This document shows positions 17,654 to 26,140 of a stretch of DNA of 32,319 nt, piece after piece (the stretch's first letter is position 1; each line of letters begins with the position of its first letter). A model generated the notes under the pieces. The model did not search any database and was not told the DNA's origin. It saw nothing but the letters and a program-made list of their open reading frames with translations. The translations under genes were made by a program, and so were the position numbers. The DNA is taken from assembly GCF_000588875.1 (NCBI RefSeq), contig NZ_JEMV01000001.1, forward strand, positions 250,705 through 283,023. The letters are read 5' to 3'. The stretch comes from Sphingobium sp. Ant17. GTDB taxonomy: Bacteria; Pseudomonadota; Alphaproteobacteria; Sphingomonadales; Sphingomonadaceae.

Positions 17654-19293
17654 GCGACAGCTTCGACTATATCGTGATCGGCTCCGGCTCGGCGGGCAGC
17701 CTGATGGCCAATCGCCTGTCGGCCGACCCGGCCAACCGCGTCGCCCTGATCGAAGCGGGGCCATCCGACAAAAAATGGCCGGTCAACCTCAAGACCGCGA
17801 TGCCGGTCGGCAATATCTTCCTGCTGCCGCACGAAAAATATAACTGGAAACAGGCGCTGACCGGCAACGCCGCCGTCAACAACCGCACGATCAACTTTCC
17901 GCGCGGCAAGCTGTTCGGAGGATGCAGCGCCATCAACGGTGGCGTCTATATTCGTGGGCAACGGGCGGACTATGACGGCTGGTCCGATGCGGGCAATGAT
18001 GGCTGGGCCTATGACGATGTCCTGCCCGCGTTCAAGGCGGTTGAAAATTACGCCGGTCCCGATACGCCTTGGCACGGCAAGGGCGGCGAACTGGACGTGC
18101 AGAAACCCAAAAGCTGGAATCCGGTGAGCGCCGCTATCGTCGATGCGGCGGAACAGGCGGGGCATCGCCGCAATGATGATTTCGCCAGCGATCGCCAGGA
18201 CGGATTTGGCCGCTACGACCTTAACCAGCGCGACGGCACCCGCCTGTCGAGCGCCCGCGCCTTCCTCCATCCCGCGCTGGATCGCGCTAACCTGACCGTC
18301 ATGGCGGACACCATGGTCCGCCGCATCCTGTTCGACCGGGGTCGCGCGGTGGGGCTGGAAATAGGGACGGACGGGGGGCGCAGCACCATCGCGGCGCGGC
18401 GAGAGATCATCCTGTGTGCGGGCGCGACCAATTCCCCGCACCTGCTGATGCTGTCGGGCATCGGGCCGCAGGATCATCTGCGCGAGATGGGCATCGACCT
18501 TGTCCACCATTTGCCCGGCGTCGGCGCGCATTTGCAGGACCATCCCACCGTCCATGTCGCGATGGAAAACCCGTCGGCGGAATCCTATGCCGTGTCGGCC
18601 AAGGTCTTGCCCCGCATCCTGGCCAGCCCATTCAAATATCTGCTGAAGCGCGAAGGCATGCTGGCCTCCAATGTCGCGGAGGCGGGCGGCTTCCTTTGCA
18701 CCGACGGAACGGGTCGCCCCGACATCCAGATCACCTTCCTCGCCGGGCTGAAGCTGGACGCCCGCTCCGTCCCCCGCCGCCACGGCTATATGGGCCTCAT
18801 TCAGCTACTGCGCCCCAAAAGCGCGGGGTCAGTCCGACTGGCCAGCAACCGACCGGAAGACAAGCCAGTCATCGATCCCAATTTCTTTGCCGATCCCTAT
18901 GACATGCAAACGCTGATCGCCGGCTTCCGCGCCTGCCGCCATATCTTCGCGCAGCCCGCGCTCGCCGCCATGACCGGCGCGGAAATCGAACCGGGCACGC
19001 AGCATCAAAGCGACGCCGAGATCGATGGCGCCCTGCGCAAGATCGTCAACACTGCCTATCACCCCACCGGCACCTGCAAGATGGGGCCGGACAGCGACCC
19101 GATGGCCGTCGTGGACAATCGCCTGCGCGTGCGCGGCGTATCCGGCCTGCGCGTCGTCGATGCGTCGGTCATGCCGGATATCATCAGCGGCAACACCTCC
19201 GCCCCCACCATGATGATCGCCCAGCGCGCATTTCAGTTCATCCTGCAAGACGCCGTCACATCCAACATCGCCGCCCGAAAGAATCCTTCATGA
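17650..19293 (+). CDS. GMC-family FAD-dependent alcohol dehydrogenase
   Basis: This 547-residue protein is a glucose-methanol-choline oxidoreductase of the choline/alcohol dehydrogenase type. The FAD motif GSGSAG is at 11-16, with the Glu of ALIEAG at 35. GGCSAINGGVYIRG (90-103) is the GMC signature 1 region and AGATNSPHLLMLSGIG (257-272) is signature 2. The active-site His471 (AYHPTGTCKMG) and Asn515 (SGNTSAP) are present. It oxidises an alcohol to an aldehyde, passing electrons to FAD. The start overlaps the permease stop (ATGA), and its own stop overlaps the ALDH start the same way, so the three are co-translated. The GMC-ALDH pairing suggests two-step oxidation of a hydroxyl group to an acid. 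Confidence 0.94.
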   Translation: MSDSFDYIVIGSGSAGSLMANRLSADPANRVALIEAGPSDKKWPVNLKTAMPVGNIFLLPHEKYNWKQALTGNAAVNNRTINFPRGKLFGGCSAINGGVYIRGQRADYDGWSDAGNDGWAYDDVLPAFKAVENYAGPDTPWHGKGGELDVQKPKSWNPVSAAIVDAAEQAGHRRNDDFASDRQDGFGRYDLNQRDGTRLSSARAFLHPALDRANLTVMADTMVRRILFDRGRAVGLEIGTDGGRSTIAARREIILCAGATNSPHLLMLSGIGPQDHLREMGIDLVHHLPGVGAHLQDHPTVHVAMENPSAESYAVSAKVLPRILASPFKYLLKREGMLASNVAEAGGFLCTDGTGRPDIQITFLAGLKLDARSVPRRHGYMGLIQLLRPKSAGSVRLASNRPEDKPVIDPNFFADPYDMQTLIAGFRACRHIFAQPALAAMTGAEIEPGTQHQSDAEIDGALRKIVNTAYHPTGTCKMGPDSDPMAVVDNRLRVRGVSGLRVVDASVMPDIISGNTSAPTMMIAQRAFQFILQDAVTSNIAARKNPS

Positions 19294-20777
19294 CCCAGCT
19301 CATCATCCCCCCGCGCCCCGCCCTCCTCGACACCCCGCATCAGGACATGCTGATCGGCGGCCAGCGCGTCCCCGCTTTGTCGGGGCAGCGGTTCGAGACC
19401 CGCAATCCCGCCGCCGGCGATCTGCTCGCCACCGTGGCGCAGGGCGGCGCGGAGGATGTCGACCGCGCGGTCAAATCGGCCCGCGCTGCGTTCGAGGGGC
19501 CATGGCGGCGGATGAAGCCGGTGGAGCGACAGCGCATCATGCTGCGCCTTGCCGATCTGGTGGAGCAGCATTTCGAGGAACTGGCGATGCTCGACACGCT
19601 GGACCTTGGCGCACCCTATAGCCGCACGATCATGGGCAAGGCGCGCGCCGGTGCGCTGCTGCGCTATTATGCGGGGCAAGCGACGCTGATCGCGGGCGAC
19701 ACGATCGACAACAGCGCCATGGGCGACGTCCTCTCCCACACGCTCAAGGAACCCATCGGCGTGGTCGCAGCGATCAACCCGTGGAACGGCCCGATCGGCA
19801 TGTCGGTGTGGAAGGCGGGGCCGGTGCTGGCCACCGGCTGCACCCTCGTCATGAAGCCCGCCGAACAGACGCCCCTCTCCGCGCTGCGCTTTGGCGAATT
19901 GTGCCTGGAAGCGGGCGTGCCGGACGGCGTCATCAACATCGTCACGGGCCTTGGCGATGCAGGCGCGGCGCTCTCCAGCCACCCGGACGTCGACAAGATC
20001 GCCTTCACCGGCTCCACCGGCGTCGGCGAAAAAATCCTGCACGCCGCCGCCGGGACGATGAAGCGTGTAACGGTGGAACTGGGTGGCAAGTCGCCCAACA
20101 TCGTCTTTGCCGACGCTGATCTCGACAAGGCAGTCCCCGCCGCCGCCATGGCCGTGTTCGCCAATGCCGGGCAGATTTGCAGCGCGGGCACGCGCCTGTT
20201 CGTGCAACGCACAATCCACGACGAATTTATGGAGCGCCTCGCCGCCTTCACGAAGACGATCAAGGTCGGCGACCCGCTGGACCCGACCACCCAGATGGGT
20301 CCGGTCGTTTCCCTGCCCCAGATGGACAAGATCCTCGGCTTCATCGAAGGCGCGAATACAGAAGGCGCCCGCCCGCTGACCGGCGGCAATCGCATGAGCG
20401 GCGCTGGCTATGATGCGGGTTATTTCATCGAACCCACCATCTTCACCCATGTCGCTGACGACATGACGATCGCGCGGGAAGAGATTTTCGGTCCGGTCCT
20501 CTCCGCCTTCACTTTCGACACGATCGAGGAGGTTCTAACCCGCGCCAACGCCACCGAATTTGGCCTGGGAAGCGGCGTATGGACCCGCGACCTGGCCACA
20601 GCGCACCGCATGGCGCGCGGCATCCGCGCCGGGTCCGTCTGGGTCAATTGCTACCAGATGCTCGACCCCGCCGTCCCCTTCGGCGGCTATCGCATGAGCG
20701 GCTTCGGCCGCGAGTCCGGCGCGCACCATATCGAGGATTATCTGGAGACGAAGGCGGTCTGGATCAACCTGGACTGA
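19290..20777 (+). CDS. NAD(P)-dependent aldehyde dehydrogenase
   Basis: This 495-residue ALDH superfamily protein shows INPWNGP (162-168), FTGSTGVG (239-246), Glu263 in VELGGKSPN, nucleophile Cys297 in NAGQICSAG, and EEIFGPVLSAF near residue 400. It closes with PFGGYRMSGFGRESG and LETKAVW. It is coupled to the GMC enzyme by an ATGA overlap, which makes that enzyme's aldehyde product the best candidate substrate. It differs clearly from the ALDH at 699-2129, so the island carries two separate aldehyde-oxidising activities. Confidence 0.95.
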   Translation: MTQLIIPPRPALLDTPHQDMLIGGQRVPALSGQRFETRNPAAGDLLATVAQGGAEDVDRAVKSARAAFEGPWRRMKPVERQRIMLRLADLVEQHFEELAMLDTLDLGAPYSRTIMGKARAGALLRYYAGQATLIAGDTIDNSAMGDVLSHTLKEPIGVVAAINPWNGPIGMSVWKAGPVLATGCTLVMKPAEQTPLSALRFGELCLEAGVPDGVINIVTGLGDAGAALSSHPDVDKIAFTGSTGVGEKILHAAAGTMKRVTVELGGKSPNIVFADADLDKAVPAAAMAVFANAGQICSAGTRLFVQRTIHDEFMERLAAFTKTIKVGDPLDPTTQMGPVVSLPQMDKILGFIEGANTEGARPLTGGNRMSGAGYDAGYFIEPTIFTHVADDMTIAREEIFGPVLSAFTFDTIEEVLTRANATEFGLGSGVWTRDLATAHRMARGIRAGSVWVNCYQMLDPAVPFGGYRMSGFGRESGAHHIEDYLETKAVWINLD

Positions 20778-20787
20778 GGCGCGCATC

Positions 20788-21006
20788 GTGCAGCAGAACA
20801 ACAGCAATGGCGTGCATCTGGAGGAGGAGATGATCCTCCAGATGCAAAGGCTGGTGGCTGGCCGCACCGACGAAGCGCTTAACGCCCGCTTCGGCATCAG
20901 CTACAATACATGGCGCAAATTGCTCGCCGGACAGCCGATCCGCCCTTCGCTTGCTGATCGTCTGAAGGGCCGCATCGCCGCGCTTGAGGCCAGCAATCCG
21001 CGATAG
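20788..21006 (+). CDS. Small 72-residue protein with HTH-like C-terminal region
   Basis: The reading frame starts at GTG 20788, ten bases after the ALDH stop, with a weak GAGG before it. The protein has an acidic N-terminal helix (EEEMILQMQRLVAG), then TDEALNARFGISYNTWRKLLAG, which has the spacing and Gly turn of a helix-turn-helix, then a basic helix SLADRLKGRI. I do not recognise a named family. Its position as the last gene of the oxidation operon and its tail-to-tail contact with the LysR gene (2 nt apart) suggest a co-expressed regulator or accessory protein, but no function can be assigned. The codon pattern is consistent with a real gene. Confidence 0.6.
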   Translation: MQQNNSNGVHLEEEMILQMQRLVAGRTDEALNARFGISYNTWRKLLAGQPIRPSLADRLKGRIAALEASNPR

Positions 21007-21008
21007 CC

Positions 21009-22241
21009 TCACACCCAGCCCGATTCCCGCAAGTCCGGCGGCGCGCCCGCCACCCGCTCGCCCTTGGCCGCCTCGCCCAGCATTTCCAGAAAGCGCCGCT
21101 GCGTCGCGGTCGGGCGCCAGCTGCGTCGCGTCGTGATCCCCACCACTCGCTTGCTGTCCTCCAGCGGCGGACCGACCTGTGTCAGCAGCCCGCTGCGGAT
21201 CTGCAACGCCACCTGATCGGGCGACAGCAGGGTCAGGAAATTCCCCTCCGTCAACAACCGCCCGATGATCATCACCGACCCGCACTCTACCGGCGTGGCC
21301 GGTACCTTGCCTTGCCCGAACAGCTTTTCCCACTGTTCGCGCAACGGCGAATTGGCGGGCGCGACGATCCAGGGATAGCTCGCCAGCTGTTCCATCGTCG
21401 GCTTGGCCACCTGGGCCAGCGGATGCTGGCTCCCCGCCGCGATCACCAGCCGATCCTCCGACAAGGGCAATTGGTACAGGTCGGCAATCTCGAACGGCCG
21501 CAGCGCGCCGACCACCATGTCGATCACCCCGTCACGCAGCGGCTCGACCAGTTCGCGCCAGCTTCCCTCCAGCACCTTGAACGCCGCGCGCGGATCGCTC
21601 CGCGCCATTCGCGCCATCGCAGCGGGCACCAGATAAGGCCGCGCCAATGGCAGCGCGCCGAACGCGATCAGTTCGCTCCCGCTCCCGCTATCGCGACCGA
21701 TGTCCGCCAGCGCCGCGACAATCTCCGCCACTGCCAGCCTTGTGCCCCGCGCCAGCCTTTTGCCCGCCGGATTGAGCCACACCGCCCGCCCCCGCCGCTC
21801 GACCAGCTTCCCGCCGATCATCTGCTCCAGGTCGCCGACCGCGCGATGCACCGCGGTCTGCGACAGGGTGCTGCCGTGCGCCGCCGCCGCGAAACTCCCC
21901 GCCTCCGCCAGCGCCAGGAAGGCACGCAGCTGCGTCATCGTCATTAGCCGCTCAGGATAGTGGAACACGCCCGACAAGCCCTTGGCCGCCTGCGACAGAT
22001 GATCCAAAGCTGCCCGCGCCCGCTCGATGACGATCTCGCCCATGGGCGTCGGCACCATGCCGCCCGATCGCCGCTCGAAAAACGTATAGCCAAATTGCCG
22101 TTCCAGCTTGGCCAGCCCCTGCGTCAGCGCCGGTTGCGACAGGCTGACCACATCGGCGGCGGCGGTGATGCTGCCATGTTCGCGGATCGCCAGCAGCGCG
22201 CGCAGGTGGCGCAGATTAAGGTCGAACGGATCGGTCGCCAT
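21009..22241 (-). CDS. LysR-type regulator with two N-terminal DNA-binding domains
   Basis: This 410-residue protein is about 100 longer than a usual LysR regulator. A first winged helix spans about 8-67 (LRALLAIREHGSITAAADVV... to GMVPTPMG), followed by a linker helix. A second LysR-type HTH spans about 102-160 (LRAFLALAEAGSFAAAAHGS... to VWLNPAGKRL). Both have the LysR pattern of hydrophobics, GS and Ala-rich turn. The rest is a periplasmic-binding-protein-like effector domain (SELIAFGALPLA onward). Its start faces the acyl-CoA dehydrogenase across a region with two FadR-type operators and a direct repeat, so it may control that gene, itself, or the operon converging on it. The effector is unknown. 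Confidence 0.9.
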   Translation of the reverse strand: MATDPFDLNLRHLRALLAIREHGSITAAADVVSLSQPALTQGLAKLERQFGYTFFERRSGGMVPTPMGEIVIERARAALDHLSQAAKGLSGVFHYPERLMTMTQLRAFLALAEAGSFAAAAHGSTLSQTAVHRAVGDLEQMIGGKLVERRGRAVWLNPAGKRLARGTRLAVAEIVAALADIGRDSGSGSELIAFGALPLARPYLVPAAMARMARSDPRAAFKVLEGSWRELVEPLRDGVIDMVVGALRPFEIADLYQLPLSEDRLVIAAGSQHPLAQVAKPTMEQLASYPWIVAPANSPLREQWEKLFGQGKVPATPVECGSVMIIGRLLTEGNFLTLLSPDQVALQIRSGLLTQVGPPLEDSKRVVGITTRRSWRPTATQRRFLEMLGEAAKGERVAGAPPDLRESGWV

Positions 22242-22302
22242 GCCGCTTACTCTTGTTACCCTCTACCCGCGCGCTGTGGTGTCATCGGGCGGCCCCATCC
22301 TT

Positions 22303-22326
22303 AAAGGACAACTGCCCCAAAGGACA
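22303..22326. promoter_or_regulatory. Direct repeat AAAGGACA, LysR/ACAD intergenic region
   Basis: AAAGGACA occurs at 22303-22310 and again at 22319-22326, a 16-bp period. It lies 62-85 bp upstream of the LysR start. It could be a recognition site for the divergent regulator; this is inference from position and repetition only. Confidence 0.35.
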
Positions 22327-22357
22327 GCGGCCCCTTGCCCCGATCAGCCGAAATTCT

Positions 22358-22372
22358 AATGGACTGACCATT
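22358..22372. promoter_or_regulatory. Putative FadR/GntR operator 1 before acyl-CoA dehydrogenase
   Basis: AATGGACTGACCATT is a dyad with perfect outer arms AATGG/CCATT, 13 of 15 identical to the site at 30985. A TTGCCC hexamer ends 17 nt before it, so the site would cover the -10 region of a plus-strand promoter. Confidence 0.65.
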
Positions 22373-22377
22373 ACTGC

Positions 22378-22392
22378 AATGGTAGGACCATT
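22378..22392. promoter_or_regulatory. Putative FadR/GntR operator 2 before acyl-CoA dehydrogenase
   Basis: AATGGTAGGACCATT has perfect 6-bp dyad arms AATGGT/ACCATT and is 13 of 15 identical to the site at 30985. It starts exactly 20 bp after operator 1, about two helical turns, placing both on the same DNA face. Confidence 0.7.
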
Positions 22393-22444
22393 AGCGAGAG
22401 GTGCGCACGGCGCCCCACGGATTCGGATAAGAAGGAGGCACAAG

Positions 22445-23584
22445 ATGGACTTTGAACTGCCCGACGACATCAAGGAATTTTGCGACGTCACCCGCGCCAT
22501 CGTGCGCGACCTGCTCCCTTATGAAGCGGAATTTCAGGCCACCGGCAAAGTCCCGCCGATCGTGCGGCAAACGCTGGTCGACAATGGCTATTTCGGCCTG
22601 TCGCTGCCGGAAGAATATGGTGGCCTGGGCCTGGGCGCACTCGCGCAGGCGGCGGTGCAGATGGAACTCGCCCGCCTTCCCCCCCAATTCTGGACCGAAT
22701 TGCGCCCGCTCATGGGTCCGGGCGCGCGCAACATCGTCTATCATGCGTCGGAAGCACAAAAGCAGCAGCTGATCCCCGGCATGGTTTCGGGCGAAATCGG
22801 CATCGCCTTTGCCCTGACCGAACCCAATAGCGGGTCCGATCCGGGGTCGATGCGCACCACAGCGACCCGCAACGCCGACGGCTGGGTCATCAACGGCTCC
22901 AAAACCTATATTTCCAACGGCAAGAACGCCAAATATGTGATCGTCTATGCCTATACCGACAAGGCAGCGGGGCCGCGCAGCGGCATTTCCGCCTTCCTGA
23001 TGCCAGCCGACACGCCCGGCTTTGCCGTCACCGGCACGATTGAGTTGATGGGCACCGCAACGCCCGGCGTCTATGAACTGAGCTTCGATGAATGCCAGTT
23101 ACCGCCCGAAGCCCTGATCGGCGAAGAAGGGCGCGGCTTCCACTATGCGCTGGAAGGCCTGAACGAGGGCCGCATGAATGTCGGCGCGACCGCCGTCGGC
23201 ATGGGCGAATATGCGCTGGAACTGGCGATCGCGGAATCGAAACAGCGCCCAGCCTTTGGCGGCGTCATTTCGGACTTCCAGGCGATCCGCCACTATATCG
23301 CCACCATGGCCACCGACATGCGCGCTGCCCGCCTCATCCTGTTCGACGCTTGCTGGCGTTACGACCAGGGTGAGAAAAAGCGTGAGCTGGCGTCCATGGC
23401 CAAGCTGTTCGCCACCGAAGCCGGCAGCCGGACGGTCGACACGGCGGTCCAAATCTTCGGCGGTTCAGGCTATTGCCGGGGCTTTGCAGTCGAGCGGCTG
23501 TATCGCGACATTCGCATCACGCGGATTTACGAGGGATCGTCGGAGATTCAGAAGAACACGATTGCGCGGGAGTTGTTGCGGTGA
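22445..23584 (+). CDS. Acyl-CoA dehydrogenase
   Basis: This 379-residue flavoprotein introduces a double bond alpha-beta in an acyl-CoA thioester and gives electrons to electron-transfer flavoprotein. Landmarks are FALTEPNSGSDPG (FAD/substrate region), the catalytic Glu363 in RIYEGSSEIQ, and the FAD-binding block QIFGGSGYCRGFAVERLYRD. ATG 22445 has an excellent AAGGAGG 6 nt upstream. It stands alone on the plus strand behind two tandem operator-like dyads, and is the enzyme most directly linked to the etfBA genes at 31018, which carry the same dyad. It probably desaturates a CoA ester formed after side-chain oxidation; the chain type is unknown. Confidence 0.95.
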   Translation: MDFELPDDIKEFCDVTRAIVRDLLPYEAEFQATGKVPPIVRQTLVDNGYFGLSLPEEYGGLGLGALAQAAVQMELARLPPQFWTELRPLMGPGARNIVYHASEAQKQQLIPGMVSGEIGIAFALTEPNSGSDPGSMRTTATRNADGWVINGSKTYISNGKNAKYVIVYAYTDKAAGPRSGISAFLMPADTPGFAVTGTIELMGTATPGVYELSFDECQLPPEALIGEEGRGFHYALEGLNEGRMNVGATAVGMGEYALELAIAESKQRPAFGGVISDFQAIRHYIATMATDMRAARLILFDACWRYDQGEKKRELASMAKLFATEAGSRTVDTAVQIFGGSGYCRGFAVERLYRDIRITRIYEGSSEIQKNTIARELLR

Positions 23585-23774
23585 CAAGTGTGGGAGCGGG
23601 AGTGATGCAGACCGCTTCCGCCTAATGTCTGGTTTGCGCCATTTCCTGACATTTGATGGTCGACAGCGGCGTCCGGAAAGCCGACGGTCGCCTATACCAA
23701 AGTGTTGCTTTTGGCGAAGCCTGTAAAATATGCGCACAGCTGGGATCGGCAATTTGCGATACTATTGGCATTCG
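23585..23774. other. Spacer between acyl-CoA dehydrogenase and IS256 remnant
   Basis: I see no gene here. A loose hairpin (GAGCGG around 23595 with CCGCTTC) follows the dehydrogenase stop but has no T tract. The remainder looks like shuffled debris beside an insertion sequence. Confidence 0.3.
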
Positions 23775-25135
23775 ATCGTGTCCCAGACGGTGGTGTGGTG
23801 TAGCTGGGGTCGATCACCCGCGCGTTCCGGCGTCAGCCTTAGCCGATCATGTCCCGGGCACTGCCAAGCGCACGATGATCGAATCATCGCCGAGCGACGC
23901 CATCGTTTCAAGCGTCATGTAGCGCGCCCGCTGGACCGCCCACTCATCGCTTTATTCCATGAGGATGGCACCCATGATTCTGGTGATGGCGGGTCGTTGG
24001 GGAAGATGCCGACGACCTCTGTCCTGCGCTTGATCTCGCCGTTGAGTCTCTCGATAGGATTCGTGCAGTGAAGCTTTGTGCGATGTTCCTTGAGGAAAGT
24101 CATGTAGGCAAGCACGTCGGGTTCGGCGTCGTCCATCAGGGTGGTCAGCTTGGGTAGTTTGGGTCGCACCTGATCGGCCACAGAACGCCACTGCTGGCTT
24201 GCCGCTTCGGGCGTTTCCTACGCGAAGGCGGTGGCGATAGACGCGGAGACGACGCGCCTGCCACTCTTGCCGGCATGGGCCAAGGGATTGCGCATGAAGT
24301 GGACGCGGCAGCGCTGCCAGGTGGCACACAGCAGCTTGGAGACGGCCGCCTTGATGCCTTCGTGGGCGTCGGAGATGACCCGTTTCACGCCGCGCAGGCC
24401 CCGTGCGCAGGAATGCTGTCCAGAAAGGTTCCGCTTCTGAATGGCCAATGTCCATGCCCAGCACCTGCCGGCGGCCGTCGCTGTCGACGCCGACCGCAAC
24501 GATCACGGCGACCTAGACGATCCGCCCGTTCTGGCGGACCTTCACATAGGTGGCGTCGATCCACAGATACGGCCAGTCCCCCTCGATCGGCCGGTGGAGT
24601 AAGGCGTGAACACGCTCGTCGATATCTTCGCAAAGCCGACTCACTTGGCTCTTGGAGATGCCATCCATGCCCAAGGCTTTGACCAGATCATCGACCGAGC
24701 GGGCCGAGATGCCCTAGATATAGGCTTCCTGAATGACGGCGGAGAGAGCCCTCCGCCATCCGGCGCGGTTCGAGGAAGCCCGGAAAGTCGCTGCCTTTCC
24801 TGAGCTTGGGAATGCGCAGCTCTACCGTTCCGGCGCGGGTCTTCCAGTCGCGCTCGTGGTGACCATTGCGCTGGACGAGCCGGGAGGGCGACTTCTCGCC
24901 GTATGGCACACCGGTCAGGCCACCAACCTCCATCTCCGTCAATCGTTCGGCGGCAAACGAGATCATGTCGCGCAAAATATCGGCGTCGGGGGGCTTTTCC
25001 ACCAGTGAACGCAGGTGAATCATGGAATCGGTCATCGTGGTTCCTTCCGCAGGTTCGAGCTTCGCGACCCAAACCTATCCGGAAATCATGGTGACCACCT
25101 CAACACCCAGCTACACCACCACATGGGACGATCCA
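23775..25135 (-). mobile_element. Degenerate IS256-family insertion sequence
   Basis: The ends carry related inverted repeats: GATCG..CCCA..GGTGTAGCTGGG near 23774-23808 on the plus strand and the same pattern on the minus strand at 25106-25132. The core GGTGTAGCTGGG is identical in both (23797-23808 and 25106-25117). No convincing target duplication is visible. The internal transposase gene is broken. Confidence 0.7.
23847..25035 (-). pseudogene. IS256-family transposase, several stops and frameshifts
   Basis: Successive blocks of an IS256/Mutator-type transposase occur in different frames. From ATG 25035 come SFAAERLTEMEVGGLTG and ELRIPKLRKGSDFPGFLEPRR. Then come SARSVDDLVKALGMDGISKS, EGDWPYLWIDATYVKVR (a DDE-type Asp region), NPIERLNGEIKRRTEVVGIFPND, and at the 3' end RYMTLETMASLGDD. 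In-frame stops interrupt it at 24714-24716, 24513-24515, 24218-24220 and 23952-23954, and there are frame changes near 24750 and within 24220-24480. No functional enzyme is possible. Confidence 0.85.
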
Positions 25136-25394
25136 CGGGTCACGCCTGATCAGCTCATAGGTAGCTATGACCGCCGGCTCCGGGCCTTCGACAACCTCAA
25201 GAAATCGACGACCGCCTACCTCCAGCAATCCCGTCCGGTCCGCATCGGAATTCGCCTTGCGGCATCTTTTCGGCAAGTTTGCACGTGCGTAAGGAGTTTT
25301 GTGCTTACGGAGCCTGCAAGGCACCGTCTTCGGCCTTCTTCGCAACCTTGTTTGATCCTGAGTTGTTGTAGTTCCACAAACCGAGGAGATCGCT
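25136..25394. other. Spacer before the stress-protein gene
   Basis: A frame is open across part of this region but resembles no family I know and has no ribosome binding site. The last ~100 bases are lower in GC and presumably hold the promoter of the gene at 25395. Confidence 0.3.
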
Positions 25395-25880
25395 ATGGGA
25401 ACTAATAATCACACCCTGAAACAGCACATGTGGGAAAAGCTTGATAAAGGCCCGTTTATCATGGTCGGCCTTGCCGACGGAAGCGTTACCCACTCGGAAC
25501 CGCTGACCGCGCAGCTCGACAAGGATCAGGTCGATACAATCTGGTTTTTTATCGGCAAAGACAATCGCCTCTCAACGGGTGGAGTCGCGATGGCCCAGTT
25601 TGTCTCGAAGGGACAAGATTTCTTTGCTTCCCTATCTGGGAAAGTGGCTATCGATAACGACCCGGCAATGATCGAGAAACTTTGGTCCAAGCCTGTCGAG
25701 GCCTGGTTCCCCGGTGGGAAGTCCGACCCAAATCTGGCACTGCTCCGCTTTAACATCGATGAAGCGGAGCTGTGGGAGGCTGACATGTCTCTAACGGGGA
25801 AACTAAAGATGCTCTTTGGCGGAAAGATTGAGGCCGACGAAGAGGGCAGCCACGCCGTGGTGTCCAACACGATCGTTTAG
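25395..25880 (+). CDS. Pyridoxamine-phosphate-oxidase-like FMN-binding protein (general stress protein 26 type)
   Basis: This 161-residue protein has the layout of the general stress protein 26 family, an FMN-binding split barrel. It opens with HMWEKLDKGPFIMVGLAD, then the central strand TIWFFIGKDNRL, FVSKGQDFFASLSGKVAIDND, then KLWSKPVEAWFPGGKSDPNLALLRF, the conserved block of this family, and ends in a variable acidic tail. Members bind flavin and are induced by stress; the reaction is usually unknown. AGGAG lies 6 nt before ATG 25395. It is an intact gene surrounded by insertion-sequence debris, unrelated to the catabolic operons as far as can be seen. Confidence 0.88.
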   Translation: MGTNNHTLKQHMWEKLDKGPFIMVGLADGSVTHSEPLTAQLDKDQVDTIWFFIGKDNRLSTGGVAMAQFVSKGQDFFASLSGKVAIDNDPAMIEKLWSKPVEAWFPGGKSDPNLALLRFNIDEAELWEADMSLTGKLKMLFGGKIEADEEGSHAVVSNTIV

Positions 25881-25890
25881 GCCTGCGATT

Positions 25891-25921
25891 ACAGGTCGGC
25901 GGGATTCGCTCGCCGACCTGT
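25891..25921. terminator. Hairpin after the stress-protein gene
   Basis: Perfect 11-bp arms ACAGGTCGGCG / CGCCGACCTGT flank a 9-nt loop, starting 11 nt after the stop codon. No T run follows, so it is a probable 3'-end stabiliser or a rho-independent-like terminator of weak form. Confidence 0.55.
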
Positions 25922-26140
25922 ATGCGCAACTCGTTGCCGTCCGGCTGCTCATTCTCATCTCCCGGAAGCAGCCATTCGTTCAGATTTGACTGGCCCATCA
26001 GGTAAGGGAAATCTGCCGGTCGACCGCTGACCAAAATGCGACCTTCAATTTTGCTGATGACCTCTTCAGAAATGGATATGCTGCCGCGTATCATTCAGCA
26101 GGGCGCAACATTTTTGATGTTCGAGAGGACCATTAGACGG

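Noticed and set aside
17122..18783. Long minus-strand open frame opposite the MFS and GMC genes
   Set aside because: Shadow of two genes with unmistakable family motifs; no ribosome binding site or recognisable domain.
25136..25345. Open frame reading DQLIGSYDRRLRAFDNLKKS between the IS256 remnant and the stress gene
   Set aside because: No start signal, no family recognised; could be debris, so not called.
25750..26094. Minus-strand frame starting MIRGSISISEEVISKIEGR
   Set aside because: The first ~60 residues look protein-like, but the frame runs through the hairpin at 25891 and into antisense of the stress gene. No family recognised; possibly a fragment of a lost gene.
26127..26134. GGACCATT resembling an operator half-site
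   Set aside because: Lacks the other half of the dyad and precedes a broken gene.
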